Positions 1-10,372 of a stretch of DNA of 64,000 nucleotides are shown piece by piece. The position numbers and the translations under genes were made by a program. Source of the stretch: Brevibacillus laterosporus (GTDB lineage Bacteria; Bacillota; Bacilli; Brevibacillales; Brevibacillaceae). The notes under the pieces were generated by a model. That model saw only the letters and a program-made list of their open reading frames with translations, made no database searches and was not told where the DNA came from. The first letter of the stretch is position 1. Every line of letters begins with the position of its first letter. The stretch is from assembly GCF_030489605.1 (NCBI RefSeq), contig NZ_JAUKFY010000001.1, positions 412,043 to 476,042 on the forward strand, given 5' to 3'.

Positions 1-45
1 ATTAAATTACAATCAAAACGGCTAAAGCCTAATCTGCAAGAATAA

Positions 46-501
46 GTGAATGTTTTTATACCAATAAAAAAGAGTGGCCATCAAAGAAATGGCCGCTCTT
101 TCTTTCATAATGAAGAGGTGAGGCTTTTGTTTTATCATGGCATTCATGACAAATATGTTATTGAGCATTACCCAATCCTATCGCCGCGACGGACGGCTCC
201 CTATAAGCATGGCAAGGATTTAGCCGACAGAATGCATTTGATTGAGCAGTTTGGTCTTGAACCAATTCATTTATTAGAAGAGAGCAAGGAGTATTCTCAA
301 GACATTTGCTTACAAGAGTGTCGCCGCTTCGGAAATATGGTGTTCTCCTTCCAATCTTTACCCACCCCCGCATGGCAATTAAGTAAGCATGAAATAGGGG
401 TTCCCATTCTTGATTTACGAAAAACAGTAGCTATTTATGCTACACAAGAGCATGAGTCAATCAAAAATTTATTTCCCTCTATCCCTTATTTGATCATGTA
501 A
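46..501 (+). CDS. Hypothetical protein, unrecognised family
   Basis: An open frame of 151 codons starts with GTG directly after an in-frame TAA. I do not recognise the family. The product is soluble-looking, with no signal peptide or membrane segment, and has a mixed charged composition with two cysteines near the middle. No convincing ribosome-binding site precedes the GTG; another GTG at 118, after a GAAGAG-like sequence, is possible. The frame ends about 75 bases before the efe promoter, so it is a separate transcript from the iron operon. Nothing about its function can be inferred from the neighbours. It could be a genuine small protein or the remnant of a longer one; the reading frame alone supports it modestly. 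Confidence 0.4.
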   Translation: MNVFIPIKKSGHQRNGRSFFHNEEVRLLFYHGIHDKYVIEHYPILSPRRTAPYKHGKDLADRMHLIEQFGLEPIHLLEESKEYSQDICLQECRRFGNMVFSFQSLPTPAWQLSKHEIGVPILDLRKTVAIYATQEHESIKNLFPSIPYLIM

Positions 502-575
502 TTCATAGTAAAAGCTTGTTATTACTAGGAATTACCGTTTGTCAAGAGCCTTTGAAAATGAGAGCAAAAAAGTTA

Positions 576-604
576 TTGATAATGATTATCATTCGTATTA
601 TAAT
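576..604 (+). promoter_or_regulatory. efe operon promoter with overlapping Fur box
   Basis: A sigma-A type promoter is seen as TTGATA (576-581), a 17-base spacer and TATAAT (599-604). A perfect 7-1-7 inverted repeat TGATAAT-G-ATTATCA occupies 577-591, which is the core Fur operator of Bacillus. It covers the -35 element and half the spacer, so iron-loaded Fur would block RNA polymerase. The first gene downstream is an iron-uptake lipoprotein, which agrees with this reading. Confidence 0.88.
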
Positions 605-650
605 GTGGTTCGAACTTATTTCTATTTCTAACAATTAAGGGGAGTACTTC

Positions 651-1517
651 ATGAAAAAGTCTATTTTTACACTATCAACAATATTTTTAGTGGGGGCATC
701 ACTTCTGGGATGCACACAGCAATCTCAACCAACACAAGCAGATAAGCAGGTTGCCCAAACAGATGCTGCACCAAAGGCAGAAAAGAAAAAAGATGCTTTA
801 AAAGGTGTAGCTGAAGCATATCGAACATATTCTATTGACCAGATCGATCAATTTGTGGTTTCTACTGAAAAATTCGTAACTGCAGTAAAAACAGGGGATA
901 TGGAAACAGCGAAGAAATTATATGCTCCATCCCGCATGTACTACGAGCGCATTGAGCCAATTGCAGAATCCCTAGGAGATTTGGACCCTAAAATTGACGC
1001 TCGTGACGGCGATGTGCCAAAAGAAGAATGGGGCGGCTTCCATAAGATCGAGCAAGGCCTGTGGGTAGACAAAACAACAAAAGGATCTGAAAAAGTGGCT
1101 GATCAGTTGCTAAATGATGTAAAGCTATTGCGTGCTAAGGTAGAAACAGTAGAAGTTACACCGGAGCTTCTGGTAACAGGTGCGGTGGATTTGTTAAACG
1201 AGGTATCATCCTCTAAGGTAACAGGAGAAGAAGAGCGTTATTCTCACACTGACTTGTATGACTTCGCTGCCAACGTAGAAGGAGCCCAAAAAATATATGA
1301 GCTATTACAACCAGCTTTGCTAGCAAAGGATCAGAAGTTATCAGATGAAATCAAAAAACGTTTTGATGATGTATTTGGATTATTGGCCCCTTTCAAAAAA
1401 GGGAAGGAGTATGCTTCTTATACGGAATTAAAACCAGATCAGGTCAAAAAACTTAGCCAAGCCATTGATGCACTTGCCGAGCCACTGTCTAAAATTGGTG
1501 TTGTGCTGGAGGGATAG
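651..1517 (+). CDS. efeO: EfeO/EfeM-type iron-uptake lipoprotein
   Basis: This is the extracytoplasmic component of the EfeUOB iron transport system and should bind iron and hand it to the membrane permease. The N-terminus is a lipoprotein signal with lipobox LLGC (Cys21), followed by a charged linker rich in A, Q and K. The rest (about residue 50 on) is a helical Peptidase_M75/imelysin-like domain with the diagnostic HxxE motif, HKIE at 131-134. There is no cupredoxin domain, so it resembles the short EfeM form rather than the two-domain enterobacterial EfeO. An AAGGGGAG ribosome site precedes the ATG. It is the first gene of the Fur-controlled operon, with efeB starting seven bases after its stop. 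Confidence 0.9.
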   Translation: MKKSIFTLSTIFLVGASLLGCTQQSQPTQADKQVAQTDAAPKAEKKKDALKGVAEAYRTYSIDQIDQFVVSTEKFVTAVKTGDMETAKKLYAPSRMYYERIEPIAESLGDLDPKIDARDGDVPKEEWGGFHKIEQGLWVDKTTKGSEKVADQLLNDVKLLRAKVETVEVTPELLVTGAVDLLNEVSSSKVTGEEERYSHTDLYDFAANVEGAQKIYELLQPALLAKDQKLSDEIKKRFDDVFGLLAPFKKGKEYASYTELKPDQVKKLSQAIDALAEPLSKIGVVLEG

Positions 1518-1523
1518 GCATCT

Positions 1524-2840
1524 ATGAAAGAAGAACGTGAGAAAAAACAACACGAGCAACAACAGAACACAACTCCTGATCAAAATGAAACAAAGCTTTC
1601 GCGCCGAGATATGCTTAAAATGGTTGGGGTTGGAGGACTTGGACTTTTAGTCGGAGCTAGTGGAATGGGCGGTGTCATTGCTGCAGCTAACCACTTACAA
1701 GGTAAATCAGACAAGACAAAAGATAAATCAGGCCGTATGAAAGCTGATACTGTCCCTTTTTACGGAGAATATCAAGCAGGTATTACTACAGAAACTCAAA
1801 ACTTTGTCTATGTAGCAGCTTTTGATTTAACGACCACTAAACGTTCTGATGTAATAGCACTTTTTAAAGATTGGACCAAAGCTACAGAAAATATGACACA
1901 GGGTCTGCCAGTGGAGGATACGAAAACAAGTCAGTATCTCCCGCCAGTGGATACGGGGGAAGCAGAAGGTCTTTCTGCTTCCCAGCTTACCATTACATTT
2001 GGTGTTAGCGCTCAGTTTTTTGTCAAGGACGGTATTGATCGTTTTGGGATTAAAGCGAAACGTCCCCAAGCTTTAATCGAGCTGCCACACTTTGCACAGG
2101 ATGCTCTTCAGCCCGAATGGACGGGAGGAGATATTGTTGTACAGGTATGTGCAGATGACCAGCAGGTAGCATTTCATGCATTGCGCAATCTGATTAGACG
2201 AGCGAGAGGAGTCGCGACGATGCGTTGGAATCAAGCCGGCTTCCAGCGTACCAAGCAGGCTGATCTAAAGGGTGAAACGGTGCGTAACCTGTTTGGTTTT
2301 AAGGATGGCACAGGTAATCCTAATGTGAAAGACCCGGCACAGCTTAATCAACATGTTTGGGTACAGCCTAGTGATGGACCAGATTGGATGGTAGGCGGTT
2401 CCTATATGGTTTATCGCCGTATTCAGATGCGTCTTGAAGTTTGGGATCGTACTAATTTGAGTGATCAAGAACTGACATTTGGCCGACATCGAGATAGTGG
2501 TGCTCCCCTAGGAGGAACAGACGAGTTCGAACCGCTACAGCCTGAGAAATTACCGGATGTTTCCCATGCTCGAATTGCGCATGGAGATGGTTCCGTCAAA
2601 ATTTTACGCAGATCCTATTCCTATGCAGATGGTATGGATTCGAAAACGGGAACTCTCAACGCCGGTCTCTTGTTTATATGCTACCAGCGAGACCCGATTA
2701 AGCAATTTATTCCGATGCAGCACCGTTTGGCGAAGAATGATAAGTTAAACGAGTATATTGTTCATCGCGGAAGCGGGTTGTTTGCTTGCTTCCCGGGGGT
2801 AAAAAAAGGAAGCTATATAGGTGAGGGCTTGTTCCGGTAG
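1524..2840 (+). CDS. efeB: Tat-exported Dyp-type heme peroxidase EfeB
   Basis: EfeB is a heme peroxidase of the DyP family. In the EfeUOB system it acts outside the membrane, and its known role is oxidation of ferrous iron or release of iron from heme. The N-terminus has a twin-arginine signal (SRRDMLK, residues 26-32) and a long hydrophobic glycine-rich core, so it is exported folded with cofactor. The DyP signature GFKDG lies at 258-262, the probable proximal heme ligand is His348 in the SHAR motif, and an arginine-rich ILRRSYSY stretch follows it. The 438-residue length is usual for the family. It lies between efeO and efeU in one operon. The substrate cannot be told from the sequence. Confidence 0.93.
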   Translation: MKEEREKKQHEQQQNTTPDQNETKLSRRDMLKMVGVGGLGLLVGASGMGGVIAAANHLQGKSDKTKDKSGRMKADTVPFYGEYQAGITTETQNFVYVAAFDLTTTKRSDVIALFKDWTKATENMTQGLPVEDTKTSQYLPPVDTGEAEGLSASQLTITFGVSAQFFVKDGIDRFGIKAKRPQALIELPHFAQDALQPEWTGGDIVVQVCADDQQVAFHALRNLIRRARGVATMRWNQAGFQRTKQADLKGETVRNLFGFKDGTGNPNVKDPAQLNQHVWVQPSDGPDWMVGGSYMVYRRIQMRLEVWDRTNLSDQELTFGRHRDSGAPLGGTDEFEPLQPEKLPDVSHARIAHGDGSVKILRRSYSYADGMDSKTGTLNAGLLFICYQRDPIKQFIPMQHRLAKNDKLNEYIVHRGSGLFACFPGVKKGSYIGEGLFR

Positions 2841-2868
2841 CAACATAGATCTATAAGGAGTAGGAGTT

Positions 2869-4638
2869 GTGAGCCCTATGTGGTTTTTAAAGAGTAAACA
2901 GCGTATGATAGCCATGTTAATGGTGGTTGCTTTTTTGACGGCTGTAAGTATGCCAGCTTGGGCTACAGAAGCGACAGACCGGCTTTTTGTGACGATGTCT
3001 GATGCTTTCTTGAAGACAAAGGAGCAGGATTGGCCTCATGTACAAGCGACGATCACCACTTTTGCGGGGGAATGGACGAAAGAGAGAACCGATATTCCTC
3101 AAGCCAAAGAGGTTGACAATGCAATAGGGCACGTGCAGGCACAGTTGCAGAAAGAAACAAAGGATGATAAGGCCATTTATGCTGGTCTGCAACAACTGTC
3201 CAAAGCCCTGAGAACGTACGAAGAAACGATTGCTCCTCCCAAACAGGAGAATCAACAGAAGCTAAAGGATGTCCTTGCCCAACTGGAAAAATGGCAAAAG
3301 GAGGTTAACCAGCAAAGCCAACCAGAGATGCTTAAGGCCTATCAAGCCTTGGATAGAAATTGGACGAGAGCGGAATTAATTGTCCGTAATAAAAGCATCG
3401 TGGCATACGGTGATATTGAGAAACAAATGGCTTTTGTACGCATTGCGTTAAATGCCGAAACGCTAGATTTGAAAAAGGTAGCTGAAAAAATGGACGGACT
3501 TCACCAATCTATCCAGGCATTTTTAGATGGAAAAACAAGTGGAGACGCCCCGGCAGAAGGGACTTATTCCGTTCAAAGCTTGTTAGATTTGCTTTCGACC
3601 ACAATCTCTGCTATAGGGGCCAATGATAATGCTGCTGCCATTGATACCCTTAATCAATTTTTAACGATTTGGCCACTGGTCGAAGGTGAAATTATGACGA
3701 GAGCACCTAGCTTATATGCAAAAGTGGAGAATGAAATTCCATTAGCCATTAGTGAACTTAGCTCTAAGGTTCCCAAGACTTCACAGGCTACTGATCGCTT
3801 GACTCAGCTACAGACTGATCTTGCTCCCTATGTATCGAGCGGCTCTTATCATATGTGGGATGCAGCGGTGATTTTATTGCGCGAAGGATTTGAGGCTTTA
3901 GTGATTGTAGCAGCCTTGCTTTCCTTTTTGAAAAAAACCAACCACGCCCATCAACAAAAATGGATTTGGGCAGGTGTGGTTGTCGGAATGATATGTAGTG
4001 GTTTGTTGGCTGTTGGTATCCAGCTGTTCTTTTCTCAAGCGACAGCCGGTGCTAGCCGTGAATACCTAGAAGGTGTATTCGGAATTGCGGCTGTTATCAT
4101 GATGGTGCTGGTAGGGAATTGGTTACACAATAAGTCCAACATTCAAAATTGGAATGTTTATCTTAAAGGTCAGGTAGAATCGGCAGTTGCTAAAGGCGGG
4201 CTATGGGCTATGGCAACCGTTAGCTTTCTAGCAATCTTCCGTGAAGGTGCGGAAACCGTTATTTTCTATATCGGTTTAGCTCCATCCATTACGACGCAGG
4301 AATTGTTAGCAGGGATTGCCCTTGCGTTAGCGATCTTGTTGGTTGTCGGATTTGTGCTGATTCGTTACAGTGTAAAACTGCCGATTCGCTTGTTCTTTAC
4401 GACGGCCACAGTTGTTATTTATGCGCTAGCCTTCAAAATTGTCGGAGTCAGTGTGCATGCATTGCAAATCACGAAATCCTTGCCTGTTCATCCGATAAGC
4501 CAACTGCCATTGTGGGAAGGAATTGGATTATTCCCAACCATGGAAACTGTGCTGTCACAGGCTGTTTTATTGATCGTTGTATTTGGAGTGTTTGCTTGGA
4601 CTCACAAACGAGCGAAAAAAACCGTGATTCCTGCATAA
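2869..4638 (+). CDS. efeU: EfeU/FTR1-family iron permease with large extracytoplasmic domain
   Basis: This is the membrane permease for iron of the Ftr1/EfeU family. A signal-like hydrophobic stretch (about residues 13-33) is followed by some 300 residues of helical extracytoplasmic domain, then about seven membrane helices (residues 325-580). The two iron-binding REGxE motifs are present, REGFE in the first helix of the permease part and REGAE in the fourth. The GTG start follows an AAGGAG site; an ATG three codons later is an alternative. In B. subtilis the permease is encoded first (ywbL); here it is last. A strong terminator follows directly. Confidence 0.92.
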   Translation: MSPMWFLKSKQRMIAMLMVVAFLTAVSMPAWATEATDRLFVTMSDAFLKTKEQDWPHVQATITTFAGEWTKERTDIPQAKEVDNAIGHVQAQLQKETKDDKAIYAGLQQLSKALRTYEETIAPPKQENQQKLKDVLAQLEKWQKEVNQQSQPEMLKAYQALDRNWTRAELIVRNKSIVAYGDIEKQMAFVRIALNAETLDLKKVAEKMDGLHQSIQAFLDGKTSGDAPAEGTYSVQSLLDLLSTTISAIGANDNAAAIDTLNQFLTIWPLVEGEIMTRAPSLYAKVENEIPLAISELSSKVPKTSQATDRLTQLQTDLAPYVSSGSYHMWDAAVILLREGFEALVIVAALLSFLKKTNHAHQQKWIWAGVVVGMICSGLLAVGIQLFFSQATAGASREYLEGVFGIAAVIMMVLVGNWLHNKSNIQNWNVYLKGQVESAVAKGGLWAMATVSFLAIFREGAETVIFYIGLAPSITTQELLAGIALALAILLVVGFVLIRYSVKLPIRLFFTTATVVIYALAFKIVGVSVHALQITKSLPVHPISQLPLWEGIGLFPTMETVLSQAVLLIVVFGVFAWTHKRAKKTVIPA

Positions 4639-4650
4639 GATCAATATCGC

Positions 4651-4690
4651 AAAAAAGAGTCCGATCAAATTGATGATCGGGCTTTTTTCT
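4651..4690 (+). terminator. Terminator of the efe operon
   Basis: Stem CCGATCA (4661-4667) pairs with TGATCGG (4674-4680), extended by an A-run/T-run, and ends in TTTTTT. It lies 12 bases after the efeU stop. Confidence 0.9.
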
Positions 4691-4797
4691 CTCTTTTCAT
4701 TTTCCATTGACCTCTGCTGAAAAGAAAGGTACGATCAAAAAAAGATCAGGACGATTGTAAGCAAGCATTTGGTTAACCCTAAGGGAGGATCGTCAGC

Positions 4798-5631
4798 ATG
4801 AAAATAGCCAAGGTTATTAACAACAATGTGATCAGTGTATACAACGATCAAAATAAAGAACTGGTGATAATGGGCAGAGGAATTGCTTTTCAGAAGCGAC
4901 CAGGCGATAAGGTTGAAGAAGACAAGATCGAAAAAATCTTCAAATTAGAAAATAAGGATATCTCCGAGAAGTTTAAAACACTGCTTTATGAAATTCCGAT
5001 GGAGTATATGGAGATCTCTGAGAATATCATTAACTATGCCAAAATGAGCTTGGGAAAAAAGCTAAATGAAAGCATTTACGTTTCCCTAACAGATCATATT
5101 TATTTTGCCATTCAGCGTAACAAGGACGGATTAGATATTAAAAATGCCTTGCTTTGGGAGATCAAAAGGTTGTATCAAGATGAATTTTCTGTTGGTCAAA
5201 AGGCAATCAAACAGATCAATCAGAAATTAGGAATTACATTACCAGAAGATGAGGCTGGTTTTATCGCTTTACACATTGTAAATGCGGAATTAAACGAGGA
5301 AATGCCAACGATTGTTACTATTACGAAGGTAATGCAAGAGATTTTAAACATCGTTAAATATCATTTCAATATTGAAGTGGACGAGGAATCCTTGCATTAT
5401 TACCGGTTTATTACCCATTTAAAATTTTTCGCTCAACGCTTGTGCAAGGAAACCCATATGGAGAGCGGAGACGATTTCTTATACGAGATGGTTAAAAGCA
5501 AGTATAAGGAAGCTTATGAGTGTACCAAGAAAATCAAACGATACATTCAAAAGGAATATAAGCATGAGCTAACAAATGAAGAAGTGCTTTATCTAACGAT
5601 CCACATTCATAGAGTGGTAAATAAAAAGTGA
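4798..5631 (+). CDS. licT: LicT/BglG-family transcription antiterminator
   Basis: The protein is an RNA-binding antiterminator that, when active, stabilises RAT hairpins in the leader of beta-glucoside genes and prevents termination. Residues 1-55 form the CAT RNA-binding domain, beginning MKIAKVINNN and including the GRGIAFQK motif. Two PTS regulation domains follow (about 65-170 and 175-277), with conserved histidines in SLTDHI, ALHIVN, THLKFFAQR and LTIHIHR that are phosphorylated by HPr and the EII permease. The 277-residue length is typical. A GGGAGG ribosome site precedes the ATG. Its targets are the two RAT modules immediately downstream in front of bglP. I see no RAT upstream of licT itself, so its own expression is probably not antitermination controlled. 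Confidence 0.93.
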   Translation: MKIAKVINNNVISVYNDQNKELVIMGRGIAFQKRPGDKVEEDKIEKIFKLENKDISEKFKTLLYEIPMEYMEISENIINYAKMSLGKKLNESIYVSLTDHIYFAIQRNKDGLDIKNALLWEIKRLYQDEFSVGQKAIKQINQKLGITLPEDEAGFIALHIVNAELNEEMPTIVTITKVMQEILNIVKYHFNIEVDEESLHYYRFITHLKFFAQRLCKETHMESGDDFLYEMVKSKYKEAYECTKKIKRYIQKEYKHELTNEEVLYLTIHIHRVVNKK

Positions 5632-5634
5632 AAA

Positions 5635-5676
5635 TGAAAGCGTTGACATTATCAAAAGGACATGATATTTTATAAG
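5635..5676 (+). promoter_or_regulatory. bglPH promoter overlapped by a perfect cre site
   Basis: TGAAAGCGTTGACA at 5635-5648 fits the CcpA operator consensus TGWAANCGNTNWCA at every position. Its last six bases are the TTGACA -35 box (5643-5648). A T-rich -10 (TATTTT at 5666, or TATAAG at 5671) follows. CcpA bound here should repress by occluding the promoter, giving glucose repression on top of LicT control. Confidence 0.85.
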
Positions 5677-5706
5677 TAACTTAATAAGACAAGTTCTTAT
5701 TGATTA

Positions 5707-5779
5707 GGATTGTTACTGGTTAAGCAGGCAAAACCTAAATGGTTGTCTATTTATATGGACAGCGATTTAGGTTTTTTTT
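5707..5779 (+). promoter_or_regulatory. RAT antiterminator 1 with overlapping terminator
   Basis: The 29-base RAT at 5707-5735 starts GGATTGTTACTGG and ends GCAGGCAAAACC, which matches the LicT-type antiterminator. Its 3' end overlaps the left arm ACCTAAAT (5733-5740) of a terminator whose right arm ATTTAGGT (5765-5772) runs into a T-tract. Binding by LicT excludes the terminator. Confidence 0.9.
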
Positions 5780-5794
5780 AATTTCATACTACTA

Positions 5795-5884
5795 GGATTG
5801 TTACTGGTAAGCAGGCAAAACCTAAATGTTTATTCATGTACAGACATGGTTGTCGATACGTGGGTAGATATTTGGGTTTTTTTT
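5795..5884 (+). promoter_or_regulatory. RAT antiterminator 2 with overlapping terminator
   Basis: This is a second, almost identical RAT (5795-5822, one base shorter in the loop) followed by its own terminator. The left arm ACCTAAAT pairs with ATTTGGGT (5870-5877) with G-U pairs, then eight T residues. It lies 88 bases after the first copy, so a transcript must pass two LicT-dependent gates before bglP. Confidence 0.88.
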
Positions 5885-5977
5885 ATGAGATGATGCAAAA
5901 CTTTTGATCAATTGGGCCCATTTGAACAAGTGCGTTGCTTTTATCTCAGTCATGTTAGGTAAAGGATGTGTTTTTCT

Positions 5978-7864
5978 ATGGATCAAGAAAAAGTAGCAAA
6001 AGAAATAGTAGCGCTTGTTGGAGGAAAAGAAAATATTGCACACGTTACCCACTGTATGACCAGATTACGCTTTAACCTGCATGACGATCAGCTTGCTGAT
6101 AAAGAGAGGCTTGAGAAGACTAAGGGTGTCATGGGGACCATGAAAAGTGGAGGTCAGTTTCAGGTCATCATTGGAAACGATGTGGCGCAGGTTTATAAAG
6201 AGATAATGAAGAGCACCGATATAGCTGCAAAGATACAAGGAAAAGAGAAGGGGATGCAAAAGAAGCAAAATCCGATAAGTGCTATTTTTGATATCATTGC
6301 AGGGGTATTTACGCCGATTTTACCAGCGATAGCTGGAGCAGGGATGATTAAAGGTCTCTTGTCCTTAGCAGCAACGTTTGGCTGGATGTTGCCAGAGGAT
6401 AGTACCTATCAGATACTAAATGCGATCGGAGACGGTGCTTTCTACTTCCTGCCGCTCATCTTGGCTTTTAGTGCAGCAAATAAATTTGGAAATAATCCTT
6501 TTGTTGCTGTAGCTGTCGCAGCCGCCGTTCTCCATCCGCAATTGACAGTCCTGTTAGGTACAGGGCAAAGCACGAGTTTTATGGGGATACCGGTAACAGC
6601 CGTTACCTATGCTTCGTCGGTTATTCCTATCGTCATTACGATCTGGCTGGCATCTTATGTGGAAAAATTCGTAGATAACCTCATTCATAAATCAATGAAA
6701 TTGATTTTGGTACCCATGATTACCTTACTCATTGTAGTACCGCTTATGCTTATTGCCATTGGACCAATTGGAACTATTATCGGAAATGGACTTGCCACAG
6801 GAATTATAGGGTTGTTCGATCATGCAGGTTTGTTTGCGGGAGTGCTGCTTGGAGGAACAATGTCTCTTATCATCATTACCGGCATGCACTATGCGCTGAT
6901 ACCTATTATGATTGGTTCCGTAGCTCAGCTTGGCTACGATTACATTCTTCCGATTATGTTCGTAGCTAACTTAGCTCAAGCAGGCGCAGCCTTTGGAGTA
7001 TTCTTAAAGTCACGGAACAAGGAATTTAAATCAATTGCCATTTCTACAAGTATAACGGCAACGATGGGTATTACCGAGCCGGCGATGTATGGGGTCAATA
7101 TGAGATTGAAGAAACCGTTCATCGCGGCGTTAATCGGTGGTGCAGTCAGTGGTGCCTTTATCAGCTTATTTAAAACGAAGGCTTATATTGTAGGCGGAAA
7201 TGCGGGATTGCCTGGTTTGCCGATCCTCGTTGGGGAAACGTTCTGGTATGCGATTATTGGTCTTATCATTGCTTTTATCGTTGGAGCAGTCATGACATAT
7301 ATTCTAGGCTTCATTGATATTCCAACTAATGAAGCTCAGGAAGAGTCGAAAGAAACAGAAGAAATCATAGCAGTAGAAAAAGAAGCAGCAACAGAAAATA
7401 CGCATGTTCAAAATGAACAGATTTTCAGTCCGATAGCTGGAGCTGTTCATCCTCTCCAAGCAGTCAGCGATCCTACCTTTTCTCGAGAGATTATGGGAAA
7501 AGGACTAGCGATTGAACCCACAGAGGGACGTGTTGTTTCGCCAGTGAATGGAACTGTCGTCTCGATTTTTAATACGAAGCATGCTATAGGGTTAATCAGT
7601 GATGCGGGAGCAGAGGTACTGATTCATATTGGAATCGATACCGTTAAATTGGGAGGCAAACACTTTACCGCCCATGTAGAGACAGGTCAGCAGGTCAAGG
7701 TAGGGGAGCTGCTTATTGAATTCGATTTACAGGAAATTAGACAGGCAGGCTTTGAAACGATTACACCTGTAATCATCACGAATACAGATCAATATCCAGA
7801 GATCGAACTTTCGAGTTTAGCTGAAGTAAAAGAAAAAGAGCTTTTGCTTACCTTGCGTGTCTAA
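5978..7864 (+). CDS. bglP: PTS beta-glucoside-specific EIIBCA permease
   Basis: This membrane permease of the phosphoenolpyruvate sugar phosphotransferase system imports and phosphorylates aryl-beta-glucosides such as salicin or arbutin. Domain order is IIB (residues 1-90, active Cys26 in HCMTRLRF), IIC (about 100-450, some ten membrane helices with the GITEPAMYG signature), a Glu/Ala-rich linker, then IIA (about 480-628, phosphorylated His550 in LIHIGIDTV). I chose the ATG at 5978, which gives the usual family N-terminus; an in-frame ATG at 5966 overlaps the purine-rich ribosome site. The IIB domain of such permeases also phosphorylates and inactivates LicT in the absence of sugar. bglH follows after 84 bases. 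Confidence 0.94.
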   Translation: MDQEKVAKEIVALVGGKENIAHVTHCMTRLRFNLHDDQLADKERLEKTKGVMGTMKSGGQFQVIIGNDVAQVYKEIMKSTDIAAKIQGKEKGMQKKQNPISAIFDIIAGVFTPILPAIAGAGMIKGLLSLAATFGWMLPEDSTYQILNAIGDGAFYFLPLILAFSAANKFGNNPFVAVAVAAAVLHPQLTVLLGTGQSTSFMGIPVTAVTYASSVIPIVITIWLASYVEKFVDNLIHKSMKLILVPMITLLIVVPLMLIAIGPIGTIIGNGLATGIIGLFDHAGLFAGVLLGGTMSLIIITGMHYALIPIMIGSVAQLGYDYILPIMFVANLAQAGAAFGVFLKSRNKEFKSIAISTSITATMGITEPAMYGVNMRLKKPFIAALIGGAVSGAFISLFKTKAYIVGGNAGLPGLPILVGETFWYAIIGLIIAFIVGAVMTYILGFIDIPTNEAQEESKETEEIIAVEKEAATENTHVQNEQIFSPIAGAVHPLQAVSDPTFSREIMGKGLAIEPTEGRVVSPVNGTVVSIFNTKHAIGLISDAGAEVLIHIGIDTVKLGGKHFTAHVETGQQVKVGELLIEFDLQEIRQAGFETITPVIITNTDQYPEIELSSLAEVKEKELLLTLRV

Positions 7865-7873
7865 GGAATATGA

Positions 7874-9364
<1,491 letters not shown>

Positions 9365-9371
9365 AATGATA

Positions 9372-9408
9372 GAGGCGCTAGGTTTTTTATAACCTTTGCG
9401 CCTTTTTT
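9372..9408 (+). terminator. Terminator of bglPH
   Basis: AGGCGC/GCGCCT arms, with an inner AGGTT/AACCT pairing, are followed by TTTTTT just after the bglH stop. Confidence 0.85.
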
Positions 9409-9508
9409 ATTTTGATAGAAAAGTCATAAATAAAAATAAAATATAAAGAGTGGTCTGGAAGTTTCGAGCATGATATAGTACGCTCTTTACATAACGGAGG
9501 TGTTCGAA

Positions 9509-10372
9509 TTGTTCAAATTTTTAAAACAAATAATAACCATGCTTATTCTGGTAGTTATATTGGCAGGATTACCACAGATGCTTGCCATTAATGAGGACGG
9601 ATTGTTGTTCATAACCCCAGAAAACGTCATCTTACAAACAGGGGCCCTTATCCACGATGTTTCACAAGGCACCTTAGGACAATATATATCAGGTTTCAAT
9701 ACGCGCAGTATTTCAGAGGATATTCTTCCATTTGCCAAACAATCATTTATTCTTCTACTATCCAGTTTACTTGTCGCCATCATTGTTAGCATCCTGTTCG
9801 GGTTGTTTCTTCACAGATGGCGTGTCATTACGTGGATAAAGAAAATGCTGGATTTTATCTCCATTATTCCCGATTTTATTTTAATTTTGTTCTGTTTATT
9901 TTTAACAGTAACGATCTATAAAACAACAGGTGTACGTCTACTTACCATCTCCCCGTTAAGTAATGATCTTTCAAGAATCTGGTTTCCGATCCTGATCTTA
10001 TCGATTGGCCCCATGCTGTATTTAGTGAAGCTAGTCGATTTGACATACAAGCAGGTGGGAGGAGAAGATTACATACGAACTGCTGTTGCTAAGGGATTCG
10101 GCGGATTCCATGTTCAATTGCATCACATGTATAAAAATATAAAGCCGTTTTTTATTGCTGATCTTAAGAAGGCAATTTCGATTTCCGTAACTAATTTGTT
10201 TATTGTGGAATACCTACTAAATGTATCTGGAATCACAAGATTTATTTTCGGTGCTTACCAATTTAATATAGTTGTGATTGGATTGTGTACGTTATTGCTG
10301 ATTACCGGTCTGGTCTATGCGATGATTCGTTTACTCCTATATCTGTTCGAGCGAGGGTTTATCTATGAATAA
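9509..10372 (+). CDS. ABC transporter permease, DppB/OppB-like
   Basis: This is a membrane permease subunit of the dipeptide/oligopeptide/nickel ABC importer type, with about six membrane helices. The conserved cytoplasmic EAA-like loop, DYIRTAVAKGFG followed by a basic stretch, is present around residues 185-210 and would contact an ATPase. TTG at 9509 is preferred as start because a CGGAGG site lies eight bases upstream; a GTG at 9500 overlaps that site. The next permease overlaps its 3' end by eight bases. No substrate-binding protein or ATPase is adjacent, so the complex must borrow subunits from elsewhere. The substrate is unknown. Confidence 0.8.
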   Translation: MFKFLKQIITMLILVVILAGLPQMLAINEDGLLFITPENVILQTGALIHDVSQGTLGQYISGFNTRSISEDILPFAKQSFILLLSSLLVAIIVSILFGLFLHRWRVITWIKKMLDFISIIPDFILILFCLFLTVTIYKTTGVRLLTISPLSNDLSRIWFPILILSIGPMLYLVKLVDLTYKQVGGEDYIRTAVAKGFGGFHVQLHHMYKNIKPFFIADLKKAISISVTNLFIVEYLLNVSGITRFIFGAYQFNIVVIGLCTLLLITGLVYAMIRLLLYLFERGFIYE

